From positions 806,001-870,000 of the forward strand of contig RQOL01000855.1 of NCBI GenBank assembly GCA_013076295.1: 64,000 nt of DNA, given 5' to 3'. The notes under the pieces were generated by a model that saw nothing but the letters and a program-made list of their open reading frames with translations, did no database searches and was not told the DNA's origin. Of the stretch, positions 24,001 through 37,309 are shown piece after piece. Positions within the stretch are counted from its first letter, which is position 1. Every line of letters begins with the position of its first letter. Both the position numbers and the translations under genes were made by a program. Source of the DNA: Sanderia malayensis. Lineage: Eukaryota; Cnidaria; Scyphozoa; Semaeostomeae; Pelagiidae.

Positions 24001-24358
24001 CTTTATCCCTATGAAATATATAGAATGCTTTTCGTTTCTAAAACGTTCTTTGTTATCTCATGGCAACTATTTAGAGGTTAAGTCTTGTATAAATGCTTTG
24101 TCTGGCAATCGCATTTGCAAGAGAAAAGTTGCAAGTGATGGAATCCATCTTGCCTCTGTTGTTGCCTCATCGGTAACCTGATAGTGGGCATCTGAACTAT
24201 AGATCTTCATGGGTAAGCTTAAGAAATTAATTCTATATACACTAAACAGTATACGATTTATAGCACGCACCTTTCTGTGCTTCTACATAAGCAGCCAAGC
24301 CAGCAATGGTAATTATCATCAGAAAGCCTGATATGCCGAGACTATGCCAGTTCGACAT
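21037..24358 (-). CDS. Gene B: secreted His/Asp/Asn-rich matrix-type protein
   Basis: Two exons: 24358-24271 and 24008-21037, joined in phase 1 (GTGCGT donor, TTTCATAG acceptor), giving 1019 residues. The first exon is a signal peptide (MSNWHSLGISGFLMIITIAG, then LAAYVEAQ). The body has an acidic His/Asn/Asp-rich half (EEDNRHRGEEEDRGVF, KEDIHRPRHEDMHGDN), then a Lys/Arg-rich block (near 22000-22180, SRKRSKKKRKMQKRKLL), then a Glu/His/Gly-rich part with a small Cys pair (DCEACHS). Near the C-terminus is HGLNPYEVLTTEQL, a motif also found in genes C and D. Many His and Asp side by side suggest metal binding or pH-dependent association; this is inference. No known family recognised. Confidence 0.72.
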
Positions 24359-25227
24359 TTTTGTAGTTGTAAACAGCTACGGCTTTCGACCAGGCCTACT
24401 TTATCTTCTGTTACAGCCTTACTCCACTTCTCACCATGCTTGTCTCAGGTTGTATGGCCAAGTAACGCTCTTGTGAGAGTTAAGCATTTAGATTATGCCA
24501 TTATTGTGGATATTGTCAGTTTGAAGTACTCTCGATTGGCAGAGGAATTGTATGGCAGAGAAATTATTTGAGCTTTTAAAAGAACTTTTGATGCTGGATG
24601 GCTTGCTTTCATAAACTCCGAGTATTTGATTACCAAAAACCAGTTGAGTCAATGGCATAATCACAAACTTCCTCCAAGCCAAGCGCCACCATGAACTTCA
24701 ATCCCATACCCCCGGTTAAACATCCATTTGTTGCTTAGCAATGCAACAATTTGCCACATCCTGTGGGGACTTGCCACAGTTACCTCTGCGCACTAGCGAG
24801 GAACACAGCACACGATAAACTTCCAAAGCACCTTCCACAGTAAATCAGTGAAATACATTCAATATGGTTACAACTATGTACAACATCTATTAAAATATTT
24901 ATAGGTAAACCAGCAATCTATGGTTTTTAACAACGTATAGTAATTACAATATTACAAATCTAGCGAAACGCAACAACGTTTCAATAGTTAGCAGATTATT
25001 GACTTCGCAAAAGTCATTGGTCAATGTTCAGTTATGCGACGAATGTCTAATATATTTAGTTTTTAGAGATTTAAATATAACATAAGAAGTAGTTAAGAAA
25101 ATATTCTAGAAACACAATCAATATTTTAAAAGTATGACTTGTCTAATGTCAGTGGGTGCGAAATATAGGCAAGTGTATTACATAAAGCGATGCTGATATA
25201 TACTATTAGCTAAAATATGAATGCATT
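24359..25227. other. Intergenic region, gene B promoter side
   Basis: It lies between the gene B start and the end of gene C, both transcribed leftwards. It must hold the gene B promoter, but no clear TATA or other motif can be placed. AT-rich and without coding-like frames. Confidence 0.4.
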
Positions 25228-25233
25228 TTTATT
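25228..25233 (-). terminator. Polyadenylation signal of gene C
   Basis: AATAAA on the minus strand about 78 bp after the gene C stop codon at 25310. Confidence 0.6.
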
Positions 25234-25309
25234 TAAGGTGTCATATGAGCAAGAGGTTGTAAAGTTTCAGGAGCAATTCAGATTAATCTTATCCCATGAA
25301 AGAGAGATT

Positions 25310-28300
25310 CTAACGGTGAGTTTTTCTTGCTATTTTAATTAAAAATTTCGCCCTTTTAAGGTAAACGTTTTCTTTAGAGTCTATTGACGAACGTGAATTT
25401 AATTTAGACTCAGATTCGTCGCCTAGTTCTGTCAGATTCTTTGAAGTATTTGTGTGTGTTTGTAATGGATGAATACTCCTTCGCTCTGCCATATGACTCG
25501 AATGGTCTTCATCATCTTCTGATGGCTTGTGTCTGCTCTTCTGCCCACCAACTATCATTGGGACTGCTACCACTTTGCTTGGCTTTGTTTTCATCGGTAC
25601 GGCTACAATTTTATTTCCATCATCCACCAATGGAAGTGCTAAGACTTTATTTCCAGCCCCTTCTTTGCTACTTTGTTTATCTCCGTCACCGCCATTTCCT
25701 TTTCCTCCATTATCATCGCCACCTGCAGTTTTACCACCATTTCCTCCAGATTTACCATCATCGCCTCCCCCATTCCCATTGCTTCCTCCTTTGTTATCAT
25801 CACCTCCCACTTTGCTGCCACTATCTCCTCCGCTATTACCACCACTCTCACCACCGCCACCGCCACCCTTTCCTGGGTCTTCCTTCTCGCCGTTTGCAGA
25901 CTTGAGCGTAGATGACGTAAGGATTTCGTATGGATTTGGTCCATTTGCTGGGGGCGCTGGCTTTTCCAGTTTCGGAGCCGGTGTTGCTACAGGAGGAGCA
26001 GTCGGTGGTAGATAGTATACAGGATAACCGGTATTGACAACTTTGGGTGCAGTGGCTTGGGGATTGTTGGCAACTGCTCCGTTATTCATGTTGATTGCTG
26101 TGACGCTTACACCACTCGGTGCGACTGGACTGGTCTCCTGACTTGGGACTTGCGCGGGTGCTGCTTGTACTGATGTTGCCGCAGATTGGGCCGACGCCGC
26201 CGCCGTCTGTTGAACAGCAGGTTTCACTGGAACTGGAACGGCAACTGGCACGGCAACTGGTACAGGTTCTGGTACATGCTCCACGTGGTGCACTGGTACA
26301 TGCTCTACGTGGTGCACTGGGACCGGCACGTGCTCGACGTGGTGTACAACATTTTCATGGATGGAGTCGGCGTTGTTTAATCCATCATAATGTTCGCCGT
26401 AATGATTCCCGTAATCTCCTCTAAGATTACCGTAGTGTACTCCATGGTTATCGTGGCCGAAGCCATCATGTATCAGTCCTTCTGCATGACTACCATAACC
26501 TTCCTCGTGGATCCCTCCATTATCCAAATGAAGACCATAGCCACCGTTATGCCCCATGCCCCCATCGTGAAAACCATAGCCACTGTTATGTCCCATGCCT
26601 CCATCATGAATACCATATCCTCCGTTATGCCCGATGCCTCCATCATGAATACCATATCCTCCGTTATGTCCTATGCCTCCATCATGAAGACCATAGCCAA
26701 CGTTATGCCCCATGCTTCCATCATGAAGACCATAGCCAACGTTATGTCCTATGCCTCCATCATGAAGACCATAGCCAACGTTATGCCCCATGCTTCCATC
26801 ATGAAGACCATAGCCTTCATCGAGCCCATTGTGACCGAAGCCATGGCCTCCAGCGTTGGCATGACCTCCTTCTGCAACGTGAACTGAACCCAGCTGGAAT
26901 TGATCTAACCCCGGTAGGCAATTGCTGTGGTATCTGCATATGTCAGTGTTATAACTGTTCACAAGAGTAATAGGACTTTTTTGTTTTATTTTTAACATTC
27001 TGCTCTTGCTCTTTTTATGTCTGATGAAATGTGTCTTCGAAGTTTTCTTTGAACGTCCGGTTGCACTCTTTTTCAAATGCCTCGTTTTGGAGTGCTGCTT
27101 TTCTCGCTGTTTTCTTTCAGAATATTTTTTCATTCTTGCTGTGTAAGGAGACGAAGCCACTCGTGACTTGGACAATGGCGCCTCAGTTTTCTTACTTTGC
27201 GGTTTGAACAAGGCTGTCATCTTTAACTTCTGTTCTTTTTCATCGCTTGTATTTTGACCTTTTGAAGAATTGTTCGTCGTTGAGCTATTCTTGGCAAGGA
27301 ATTCCCGTCGTGCTACCGCGGGGCCTGGGATCCCTGGCCCGTGAAGAACGATCTTGATGTGGTGGTATTTGCCTCTGTGTCTGTCATATCTAGAAAATGG
27401 TGAAGAAACTCAAGCATTACGATAAAACAATATGTGCTTTGTATTTGCTATGCGCTTGCGAGCAGGAAATGTGCTGTCATTGGCTAAGGGCTGCTTTTTT
27501 AAATAGGTGGGAGGAATGAGTTGATCACACACAGTTCTCAAAATTTGCTTCCCTTGAAATTTGAATTCAAGCTTCCAACAAGCAATTTCTGAAAGAGTTC
27601 AATGACGTAATTGTTGATGTATGCAGTGCCTTAAAGTATGAATACAATTTGGCGTTTTTTAATTAGAGTGACCTGCTACCACCTATGTAAGAAGAACCAA
27701 TTGCCAATTACAGAAAATTTCCATTTGGTAGCTCAGATTTTTTGCATTACGTTGGCATTATTCAAAGGGCATATCTCTAATTAGAAAGAACTTCTTACTC
27801 ATGATGATGATGATGGTCATTATAGTTTTCATGATCATGATCTTCTTCTCCACCATATCCTCCATGTTCTCCATGACCATATCCTCCATCTCCACCACCA
27901 TATCCTCCATGTTCTCCGCCATATCCTCCATGTTCTCCATGACCATATCCTCCGTGTTCTCCGCCATATCCTCCATGTTCTCCGCCATATCCTCCATGCT
28001 CTCCGCCATCTCCTCCATGTCCTCCACCATATCCATCATATCCTCCATGTTCTCCGCCATATCCTCCATGACCATCTCCTCCATGTCCTCCACCATATCC
28101 ATCATATCCGCCGCCATTACCATCAAAACCATCGTGACCAAGTCCATGGTTTCTCTCCTCTCCATATCCATCACCATAACTACCATGTCCATCATGTCCA
28201 AAGTAGCTGCTGTGATGACCTCTGTTCTCACCTCCAAATCCGTCATGTCCTATTCCATGATGACCATATCCATTATCGTATCCGCTATTTCCCCAACCAT

Positions 28301-31300
28301 GATCATCATGGTGTCCTCCATATTCTTGATGATCATGGCTACTTCCATAACCACCTCCATACCCGTCATGATGGTCATTCTCACTTCCATATCCGCCACC
28401 ATAGCCTCCATATCCTCCACTATGTCCAGCATGACCACCATGGTGGTCCCCATTTCCACTATTAAAGCCATCATGGTCTAGCCCATAAGTACCATCATGG
28501 CTAAATCCGTAACTATCTCCATGACCACTATGGTCATCATCCCCGTGGCCATAACCATGATGTCCTTCGTGATGATGGTCGTGGCCCCAATCGTAGTGCC
28601 CATAATGGTCCCCATTTCTATTATCACCCCATTCATAATCTCTATGGTGCCCATGACCACCATAGCCACCTCCGTGGCCACTGTAGCCACCTCCATGACC
28701 GCCATGACCATGTCCATGACCACCATGACCATGTCCTCTGTAACCGTGATTATAGCGGTCACCGTAAACTTCATGGTCTCCTTCAAACCAATCATCGTCA
28801 TATCCATCGTCATTGTGATGGTCTTCATAACCATCGTCATGGTGATGCTCGTCATAATCATAGTCTCCGACTGAAATTCCCGACGTGCCTGTCTCCCAAT
28901 TGTAGTCAAAGTCATGATGAGGATCGTAGCTGTATTTGATTATCGGCTTTATTGGCTTTGAAACGGGAGCTTTTATTTTAGACAGCACAGAGCGTTTCAC
29001 AACTGCAATTTTTCGCAAACCATGGTCACGTTTTGTTGCATCGCCAACAAATTGCCTTTGTTTCAGCTTTGATTCTGGGTTCTTGTTGTTTGTTGTTGAT
29101 GTTGCGTTTGGACTTATCGTGGAGCTATTGTGGTTGTAAGCTGTAGTACCTTTTTTAGTTACACTTGGTCCTGGTGTTCCTGGTCCATGTAGGACCACTT
29201 TGACACGATTAAACTTGGCTCTGTGCTTGTTATAGCTATGAAAAGAGTTCGCTTCAGTTAGAGATAAAGATTGGGTCTCACAATTAAACTCTTCGTGCAT
29301 TTTTAATTTTTTGGTACTTTTGAGCTATATCTACTTTTAAAAGCTGAAAAACGACATTGATTCATAAATTCAGATCTTACCTGTGATGATCACTGCCAGC
29401 GTTCTGATTGTTGCTATGATGATGTTGCAATGCTGATGTAGTTGGAGCCCAATGGTAACTTGACGCGTGATGACTGCCCACAATGAATCTTCTTGCTGCA
29501 TTGCTCTTGGAATCATCTCTATTCGGCATACTATTTGCCAGGACGTCCTTTTTGCTAGCATCTCCGTGATGCGAATATCCATGACCCCAAGGAGACATGA
29601 CGAGCCTTGTTGCCTTGTCAATGAATTTCTCTTCTGGCCCTGCTAGTCCATGAATATCCTGTTGATGGTGATCGTCTGATATTTGGTCGTATAAATTATG
29701 CAGTTCATCAAGTTCATGGTGCAGAGCATCATCGACTCTGTGATGTTCTTCGTCGTGATAATCTTCAGGTAAAAGATTTTCTCCTCCAGTGCCTTCACGT
29801 CGCCAATGTCCTCCTCCGTGGTGGTCACCGTGATATTCACCTCCATGACCATTTTCACCGTGGTAGCCTTCACCATCATCTCCATTATGCAATTCATGTC
29901 CGTTACCATATTCAGGGCCCCACTCGTGGCCACCGTGTTCATCCAAGTCACCTCCATGTTCACTCCAACCACCTCCCCACCTACCATGTTCTTCTTCACT
30001 CTCATGCCCATTATCATAATGCCCAGTATGGTGACTTTCTAGTCCACCAGCAAGTATTGATCCATGATGTCTACGATGGTGATTATGATGATGATGGTGG
30101 TTGTGGTGGTGATGGTGATGATCATCTTCGTCATCATCGTCATGGTAATCATCGTCGTCACCATGCCAATTTCTGTTGTCACCAGAGTCACCTACTCCCA
30201 GGCCGTCACTACCCCAGCCGTTGTCATAATTGCCATCATCGTCTAGTCCACCATGGAAATCGTGGCCATGATGACTGATTATACTCTTTGCAATATTATC
30301 ATGTACACCTATTTGATGACTATCATGACCAGCCCAAGAAAAGCCACGCCCTCCATGGCCACCTCCAAATCCATCTCCATCTCCGAATCCATGGCCACCT
30401 CCAAATCCATCTCCGAATCCATGATTTCCACCTCCATGTCCACCTCCAAACCCATCTCCAAAGCCTTCGCTTCCGATCCCATATCCACCGCCAAATTCAT
30501 GCCCACCACCTCCATGCTCACCTCCAAATCCATGGCTTCCGCCTCCATATCCCCCTCCATATCCATCTCCAAATTCATGGCCTCCACCTCCATATCCGCC
30601 TCCATATCCACCTCCAACTCCATTTCCAAATCCATGGCTTCCACCTCCATATCCATCTCCAAAGCCTTCGCTTCCACCTCCATGTCCACCTCCAAATCCA
30701 TCTCCAAATCCATGGCCTCCACCTCCATGTCCATTCCCACCCCCAAATCCATCTCCAAATCCATGGCTTCCACTTCCATGTCCACTACTATATCCATCGC
30801 CAAATCCATGGCTTCCACCTCCAAATCCATCTGCAAATCCACTGCTTCCATCTCCATGTCCATGTCCACCTCCAAGTCCATCTCCAAATCCATGACTTCC
30901 ACCTCCATGTCCACCTCCGAATCCATCTCCAAATCCATGGCTTCCACTTCCATGTCCACCACTATATCCATCGCCAAATCCATGGCTTCCACCTCCAAAT
31001 CCATCTGCAAATCCACTGCTTCCATCTCCATGTCCATGTCCATCTCCAAATCCATCTCCAAATCCATGGCCTCCACCTCCATGTCCATTTCCACCCCCAA
31101 ATCCATCTCCAAATCCATGACTTCCACCTCCATGTCCACCTCCGAATCCATCTCCAAATCCAGGGTTTCCTCCTCCATATCCACTTCCAAATCCATTTCC
31201 GAATCCATCGCTTCCACTTCCATGTCCACCTCCATGTCCACTTCCAAATCCATCTACGAACCCATGCCAATCATCTCCATATCTACCTCCAAATCCGTCT

Positions 31301-34300
31301 CCGAATCCATGGCTTCCACCTCCAAATCCATCCCCAAATCCACCACTTCCACTTCCGTGTCCGCCACCAAATCCATGCTCACCATTTTCATAACCTCCAA
31401 ATCCATGACCACCGCCAAAACCATGTCCTCCATCAAAACCATGACCACCTCTTAATCCATTATCACCTCCAAATCCATGTCCGTCATCACCATAACCATC
31501 TTCAAGTCCATGTCCACCATGACCATGACTACCACCAAATCCATGGCCACTATCACCATGACCTTCTCCATGACCATGGCCTCCATGACCCTGACTTCCT
31601 CCATGACCCCCTCCGTGACCTCCTCCATGACCATGAACATCACCATATCCAGCACCTATTCCATAGCCAGCATAGCCATGGCCAAAGCCGTGGTGAGCTC
31701 CTCCAAATCCACCTTCAGCTCCAGGTTGAATTCCAATTTGTAGAGCACCGCTTTGAAATCCAATCCCAAATCCATTATGAACATTACCGTGGCTACCACC
31801 ATGTCCATGCCCATGCCCATGACCATGGCCATGGCCACCAACGTGACTTACCCCAAAGTATATTCGATCTCCAACTCCGGGACTCATCACAACACGGTCT
31901 CCATTAATTCCTGTACCTTGAATACCATTTGATATATCGTTGGTATAGAGTCCATTAGGACCGATGCCATGGCCTTCTCCGAAATGTGCCAAGTCATGGT
32001 GAGGATCAATGTCCCCATGATGTGCAAGTGGAAATAAATTATTGTAGTGCTGGATTCCCTCATCCATGCCAATGAAGTTATGCAGCTCATTAGGATCATT
32101 ATGATGAAATATTCGCCCTGCATAATCGTTGTGGATGTGTTCAGAGTGGTATCCATGATGCCCTCCAAATCCATGGTCGCCACCATGTCCATGAGAGTCA
32201 TTGTGGTCATCATTGTCATTGTCATCGTCATCGTGTCCAGAGCCATGATGTCCTCCCAATCCGTGTCCTCCAAAACCGTGTCCTCCAAAACCGTGTCCTC
32301 CAAATCCGTGTTCTCCAAATCCGTGTCCTCCAAATCCGTGTTCTCCAAATCCGTGTCCTCCAAATCTGTGTCCACCGAAGCCAAATCTGTAACCGTGTCC
32401 TTGTCCTCCAAATCCATGGTTCCACATGTCATCTGCATGATGATGATCATGTTCATGATGATCATGGTGGTCGCCCCCAAAAAGATCATGATGACCGTGT
32501 TCATTATGGTCATCATGATCATCATGGTCAGTGTCTCCGTGGTAGTGGTGCTCAAACCCTCCATGTCCATCATCTCCAAAACCAATACCATTATGATGGT
32601 CATCATGGTGATCGTCATTGTCAAAGCCGAAGCCAAGGTGGTGGTCATCATGTCCGTGTAGTCCAATTCCATAGTCGTCATGGTGACCCCAGCTTGAATG
32701 ATGCCCGTGAACATCTCTATCATCGCCGTGCAACATGTGCGCAAATGCAGAATCAAAAAATGGATGGCCAGTGTGATGATCATCGTGATGATCATCATGC
32801 AGGCTTCCGAATCTCTCTTTGAGGTGGCGATGCCCCCAACCGTTGTGGGCAATTATTGCCGCTGCATCATGAGCAGCATGATTGGCTTGCTCTGCAGCCG
32901 CTGTTATTCTGGACGAATGGAATTCTCCATGCGGAAAATCTACATTGTGGTGACCAATGATGTCTCCTTCGAATCCATGTTCGGCTGCTGCAAGACGTGC
33001 AGTTGCCGCCGCTGATCCAGTGCCAAAGCCACCAATACCAAGAGCACCATGTAGACCATATCTTCCACGTAGACCACCGGCAAATCCTGCTACTCCATTT
33101 CCTCCTGCACGACCCATTCCTCCAAAGGCACCTCCAAAATTTCCTCCTCCTCCAATACCTCCTCCACCTAAGCCTCCTCCTAAGCCTCCTCCAATACCTC
33201 CACCCATTCCTCCTGCTCCAATACCTCCTCCCATGCCTCCTCCAATACCTCCACCCATTCCTCCTCCTCCAATACCTCCTCCCATGCCTCCTCCAATACC
33301 TCCACCCATACCTCCTCCACCCATGCCTCCTCCAATACCTCCACCCATACCTCCTCCACCCATGCCTCCTCCACCCATACCTCCTCCTCCACCAGCTCCT
33401 CCTATTGCTCCAGCAGCACCACCAAAAGGAACACCACCACCACCTCTATCACCTGCTAGGCCACCCGCAATTCCATTTCCTCCAGTGACAGGTGCTGCAC
33501 CGCCCGTGTCTCCACCACCTCCATTAAGAGCACCAGCTACTGCACCATTAGCAGCGGCAGTAGCTACTTGATTTGCAACAGCCGGGCTCATATTTCCTCC
33601 GGCTGCATTGGCTCCAGCAGAAATTCCTGCATTCACACCAGCCGATATGGCTTCTGAAGCTTTTGGATCACCATCTCTTACACCTAGAAATTAATAAATT
33701 CAGCTTCCCAATAATGCTTAGAGGTTGCGCTTTGTATATGCTACGCAATAACTGTCTTGGCGTTTGAGAAGGCTTACGGAAGGTATTGAATATCTGAATG
33801 TTGATAAATCTTACCTGTTTGTGCGTAATTTGAATCTGATGTCAATCTTTCACCATAAATCTTCTGCAAAGATGGTATCAGGTTTCCTCCCCGCAGTTCC
33901 AATTGTCGTCGTTCACCTTTGTCTTGCATCGTAGCTTCGATTTTTGATGCATTGTTGTTTCTCTTACCATTAATTGGTTTTGGCGATACTTCCACATTCT
34001 TGCTGCTGGAGAACTGGTCTTGAGTCTTCTTATTATGGAATTGACTCCAGGCTTTTTGAAGCAGTGGTTCCTTGGTCTGATTTTTGTTATTATTAGCTTC
34101 TTGAGTTTTAGGATGGAATGACATTTTTTGATGCTGCTCATTATTGTAAATTTGACTTCTCTTTTTTTCTGCATATCCATAAATATTTCTCTTTATCTGA
34201 CGTTTTCCAAGAAAATGATTTCCCATATGCTGTTTGCGACTAATTTTATTTCTTCGGGAACCTATCGAATCATTCTCCGTGTAATTTTCATTGTGATGCT

Positions 34301-37300
34301 CATCCAGGTCTTCGCGATCCCTGCCTTGATTGTGGCTTGTGAATTTGGCAATGATCGATTCAGCATCGATGCCTCCCAGGCCACCGAGGCCCAAGCTACC
34401 ACCAAGATTTTTAATTGATGACCCTTGGTCAGCTTGCTGATTTTGTGGTATAAAAAGTGGCTTGAATTCTACAACTGTTCTGAGCTGTGGCTGTGGACTT
34501 GCCAGTGTGTTGAATGCGCCCAGTGGATTCAGCAGCCCTAAATTACCATTGGCTGCACTGGCCGCTGCACCTAATCCTGCAGCACCGGCAAGAGCGCCCT
34601 GTCCAGCAGCAACATGGAGGGCACTGGCACCTGCGGCAGTATTCAATGCATTGTGTGCTTTTGCGCCATCCAAGGCACCTTGTGCTGCAGCACCAGCCAG
34701 AGCACCTTGTGCTGCAGCGCCCGCAAGAGCATCCTGTCCAAGAGCACTAGCCAGACCGCTGAAGCTGGCACCTCCTAAACCTGCACCTCCTAAGCCTGCA
34801 CCTCCTAAACCTGCACCGCCCACTCCTGCACCTCCCAATGTGACTAAACCGGCACCAGGAAATGATAAGCCAGCAGCACCAGGCAGACCTAAGCCAACAC
34901 CACCAGCAAGACCGAAACCGCCTACTGCTGGCAAATTGAAGCCTCCTCCTACCCCGGGCATGCTTACGCCAGCTGCAGGTAGAGGGTTGGTTACAGCGCT
35001 CATCGCCTTTGCATCAGCAATGTCTTGCGTAACTTTCTTTACTTTCCCAAGGACATCTGCAGCAACCATTACTAATGGATTTATCGATGCTCCTGTTGCG
35101 GGTGCTGGCGCTGGTGCTGGCGCTGGTGGGGGTGATGGCGGCGGCGGCGGTGGTGGTGGTGGAGGTGGTGGTGGAGGAGGAGGAGCCGATGCAGCTTGCA
35201 GTGCTGCTTGCTGTTTTAACGAAGCTACCTCGTTAGCAACAGTTTCAACTGCAGATTGTATTTTCTGCATGTTGTTTCCAATTTTCTGTTGATCTGCTGC
35301 CAATGCTAGGGCAGCTTTTTGTGCTTCAATTGCTGCTTGGTCTTGCTGTGGAGAGGGTGCTGGTGGTGGCGGCTTTGGGGCAGCAGTTGGAGCCGGTGCG
35401 GTAGCAGCTTTGTCCACTTTACTTGCGAGGCTGCTTATCTGATCTCCTAAGGCTTTCACACTGTTTTCAAGTGCTGCATCATTCTTTGCCTTTTCCACAG
35501 CAAGTTGTTTTTCCAGCTCACTATCTTTGCCTTGATTTGCCTGTCTGTCCGCCAAGTCGCGTATTTTCTGTGCCAAATCCGTCATTACGGTTTCCAGTTG
35601 TCCAACGGAGCTAGTCAGCGCAGAATTCGAGTCGACATCTTTGTTTGTGTTTGCATTCCTGCTCTCGTCGATTCGCCTTCCTACATCTTCCACTTTAGAT
35701 GCAAGATTCTGCATGGTGCCCTGCATGGTTGACAAGCTGCTACCTAATGCTGCTGCCAACTTACCATCATTATTATCCGCAACCGGTCTGTTGACCACAT
35801 TCGATTCAATAGATTTCAGTCTGCCTGCCATTCCATCAATCATACCCTGCAATCTTTCGACAGCTGTTGTTATGTAATTGTTCGAGGCAGTTTGTTGGGC
35901 AATCTTTTGCGTGTTCTCCGTTGTTTTTACTGATAACTCTGTCGGGTCTGGCAAAGCTTTGATCTTCCCCTCCAAGTTAGCAATGTTGTTTTGTAGATTT
36001 TTAAATGCCTCATCCAGTTGGGGGCTAGCATCTGCTTGTGCTGGTTGAGATTGCTGTTGTGGTTGAGCCTGCATTTGCTGTTGTTGAGCCTGCGTTTGCT
36101 GTTGTTGAGCCTGCATTTGCTGCTTTTGTGCCTGCATTTGCTGTTGTTGGGCCTGCATTTCCTGTTGCATTTGTTGCTGTTGCAACTTCTGCTTCTCTTG
36201 CTCTACTTGTATCTGCTTTTGCAACAATTGTTGTTGTTGTTCAAACTGCTTGTTCTGCAGAGCTGCTGCCATTGCTTGGTTCTGCGCATCTTTTGCAATC
36301 ACCTTTTCTGCCATGAGCTTGATACCATTCTCCAAATCGTCAACTTTGTCTTTCATCATCTTTTGAAGTTCTTCAGACGCTAGACGAAAACAAATAATTA
36401 TCAGTTTTATTCACTCTACTCCTCGTCTTTGACATGATACACAGGGACTTTAATTAATTGGGAAACTACGACAGAAGATCCGATGCTTTAAAATAGGACA
36501 GAGCATGCATTCCTTTGCGAGTTTCCTATATATTTCCTGTATTGGTATTTGATAATAATTGCTCATGCACTTTGAACACAGGAAATGCTATTGCAGAAAG
36601 GTTGCTTTCAAAAAGAGACAATCCAACATTTGCAATTTCATTTCACTTTTACTTTTGCAATTTTGTTGTATTGCAGTGAAGCTGGATTTCTCAGACTTGT
36701 CAGATTCCTTGAATTCACTATCCATTACCATTCTCATCAATAAAAAAGTTTACGCATGCCCGGCTTGGGGTTAATGTGACGTCATTATATTGTGCTAACT
36801 ACATCAAGTACTTACCCCTGCTTCCACTTCCACTTGCGTTGTCGTCATCACCATCATCTGAAGGCGCCAAACTTTTAATCGGGTAATTGATTGCTTTCGA
36901 TCTTTTTTTCGATTCCTTCAGACTTCGTTTGCTCCCAGTCAAATCGAGAAGTTGCACTGCGTTCGTTGTTTCTGGCGTGTCTGCCCCTAGATTACTGCTG
37001 TCTTCTGCTGACAACGTAACTGAAGAGACTCTGACGTCAAGCAAGCTTCCTTTTATTGTCGGATGCTTTGTTTTTCCTATTGAAACAACACATTTGTCAT
37101 TCCGACATTCACTGAAGTGATACAGACGCAGTATTCAAGACCCTTAATAAGACGTGTTGCTCCTGCCTTTTCCCCAAGTTCTTTAGGAAGTAATTCTAAT
37201 GATTTTTCCGAGCCTTGTAACATATCATCTTACCTATCTGCGAAGTTGAGACGTCCACAGTTGATACAGCAACGCATATTATCATGTAGCATAGGCATTG

Positions 37301-37309
37301 TATTTGCAT
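25310..37309 (-). CDS. Gene C: giant secreted coiled-coil and Gly/His-rich matrix protein
   Basis: Six exons: 37309-37234, 37076-36816, 36379-33815, 33683-29381, 29235-27799, 27389-25310. They total 10722 nt, one frame, 3573 residues plus stop. Exon 1 (76 nt) is a signal peptide (MQIQCLCYMIICVAVSTVDV). Exon 2 is acidic and ends in an SGSG site after a D/N-rich run. Exon 3 holds a Gln-rich coiled coil, a polyproline run and a Gly/Ala part. Exon 4 is a 1434-residue Gly/His-rich array. Exons 5 and 6 each begin with the same basic element ending HGPG[TI]PGP, then run into Gly/His/Tyr repeats. The C-terminus has Pro-rich sequence, NPYEILTS and Gly/Asp/Lys-rich stretches. Introns 1-3 are phase 1, the last two phase 2. 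Gly/His-rich proteins of this style are known from metal-hardened worm jaws and squid beak; that is only a compositional analogy. Confidence 0.75.
26541..26830 (-). repeat. 39-bp tandem repeat coding for GYGLHDGGMGHNV units
   Basis: About eight copies of a 13-residue unit in gene C exon 6 (GYG-L/I/F-HDG-G/S-M/I-GHN-V/G/S). Copies differ by few bases. The apparent open frames in other registers here are shadows of the repeat. Confidence 0.9.
27390..27798. other. Intron of gene C between its two HGPGxPGP exons
   Basis: A 409-bp stretch that first looks intergenic. The exon to its right ends GA|GTAAGA in phase 2, and the exon to its left begins with one base before TAT (the Tyr codon), so they join in frame. 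No signal-peptide exon lies in between, which argues for one gene rather than two. Confidence 0.7.
27799..29235 (-). other. Gene C exon 5: duplicated HGPGxPGP module plus Gly/His/Tyr array
   Basis: It starts with YNKHRAKFNRVKVVLHGPGT then PGPSV. A Lys-rich linker leads to an acidic Tyr/His/Asp stretch and then to GYGGEHGGYGGGHGG-type repeats, ending in polyhistidine at the phase 2 donor (27798). The same opening element starts exon 6. Confidence 0.75.
29381..33683 (-). other. Gene C exon 4: Gly/His-rich super-array
   Basis: After a short Ala-rich start come GGGMGGGIGGGMG repeats (33100-33420), then a His/Asp block (HHDDHH patterns, 32150-32800) with GHGFGGHGFGEHGFGG units. About 1400 bp of GFGDGFGGGHGGGSHG-type units follow (30340-31660), then acidic His-rich sequence. 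It ends HHSNNQNAGSDHH at a phase 2 donor. The exon is 4303 nt without an in-frame stop. Confidence 0.75.
33815..36379 (-). other. Gene C exon 3: Gln-rich coiled coil, polyproline run and Gly/Ala segment
   Basis: It opens with helix-forming ASEELQKMMKDKVDDLENGI, then a Gln-rich coiled coil (QQQMQAQ repeats, about 36050-36240) and further heptad sequence to about 35400. A run of some 16 prolines is coded near 35130-35190. A Gly/Ala segment (GVGGAGLGGAGLGGAG) and a basic tail (near 34150-34250) follow. The opening resembles the start of gene D exon 3. Confidence 0.75.

Noticed and set aside
27801..32661. Plus-strand Met/Ser/Thr-rich and His/Leu-rich frames over the Gly/His arrays
   Set aside because: Shadows of the gene C repeats; several frames stay open at once because the repeat lacks stop words.
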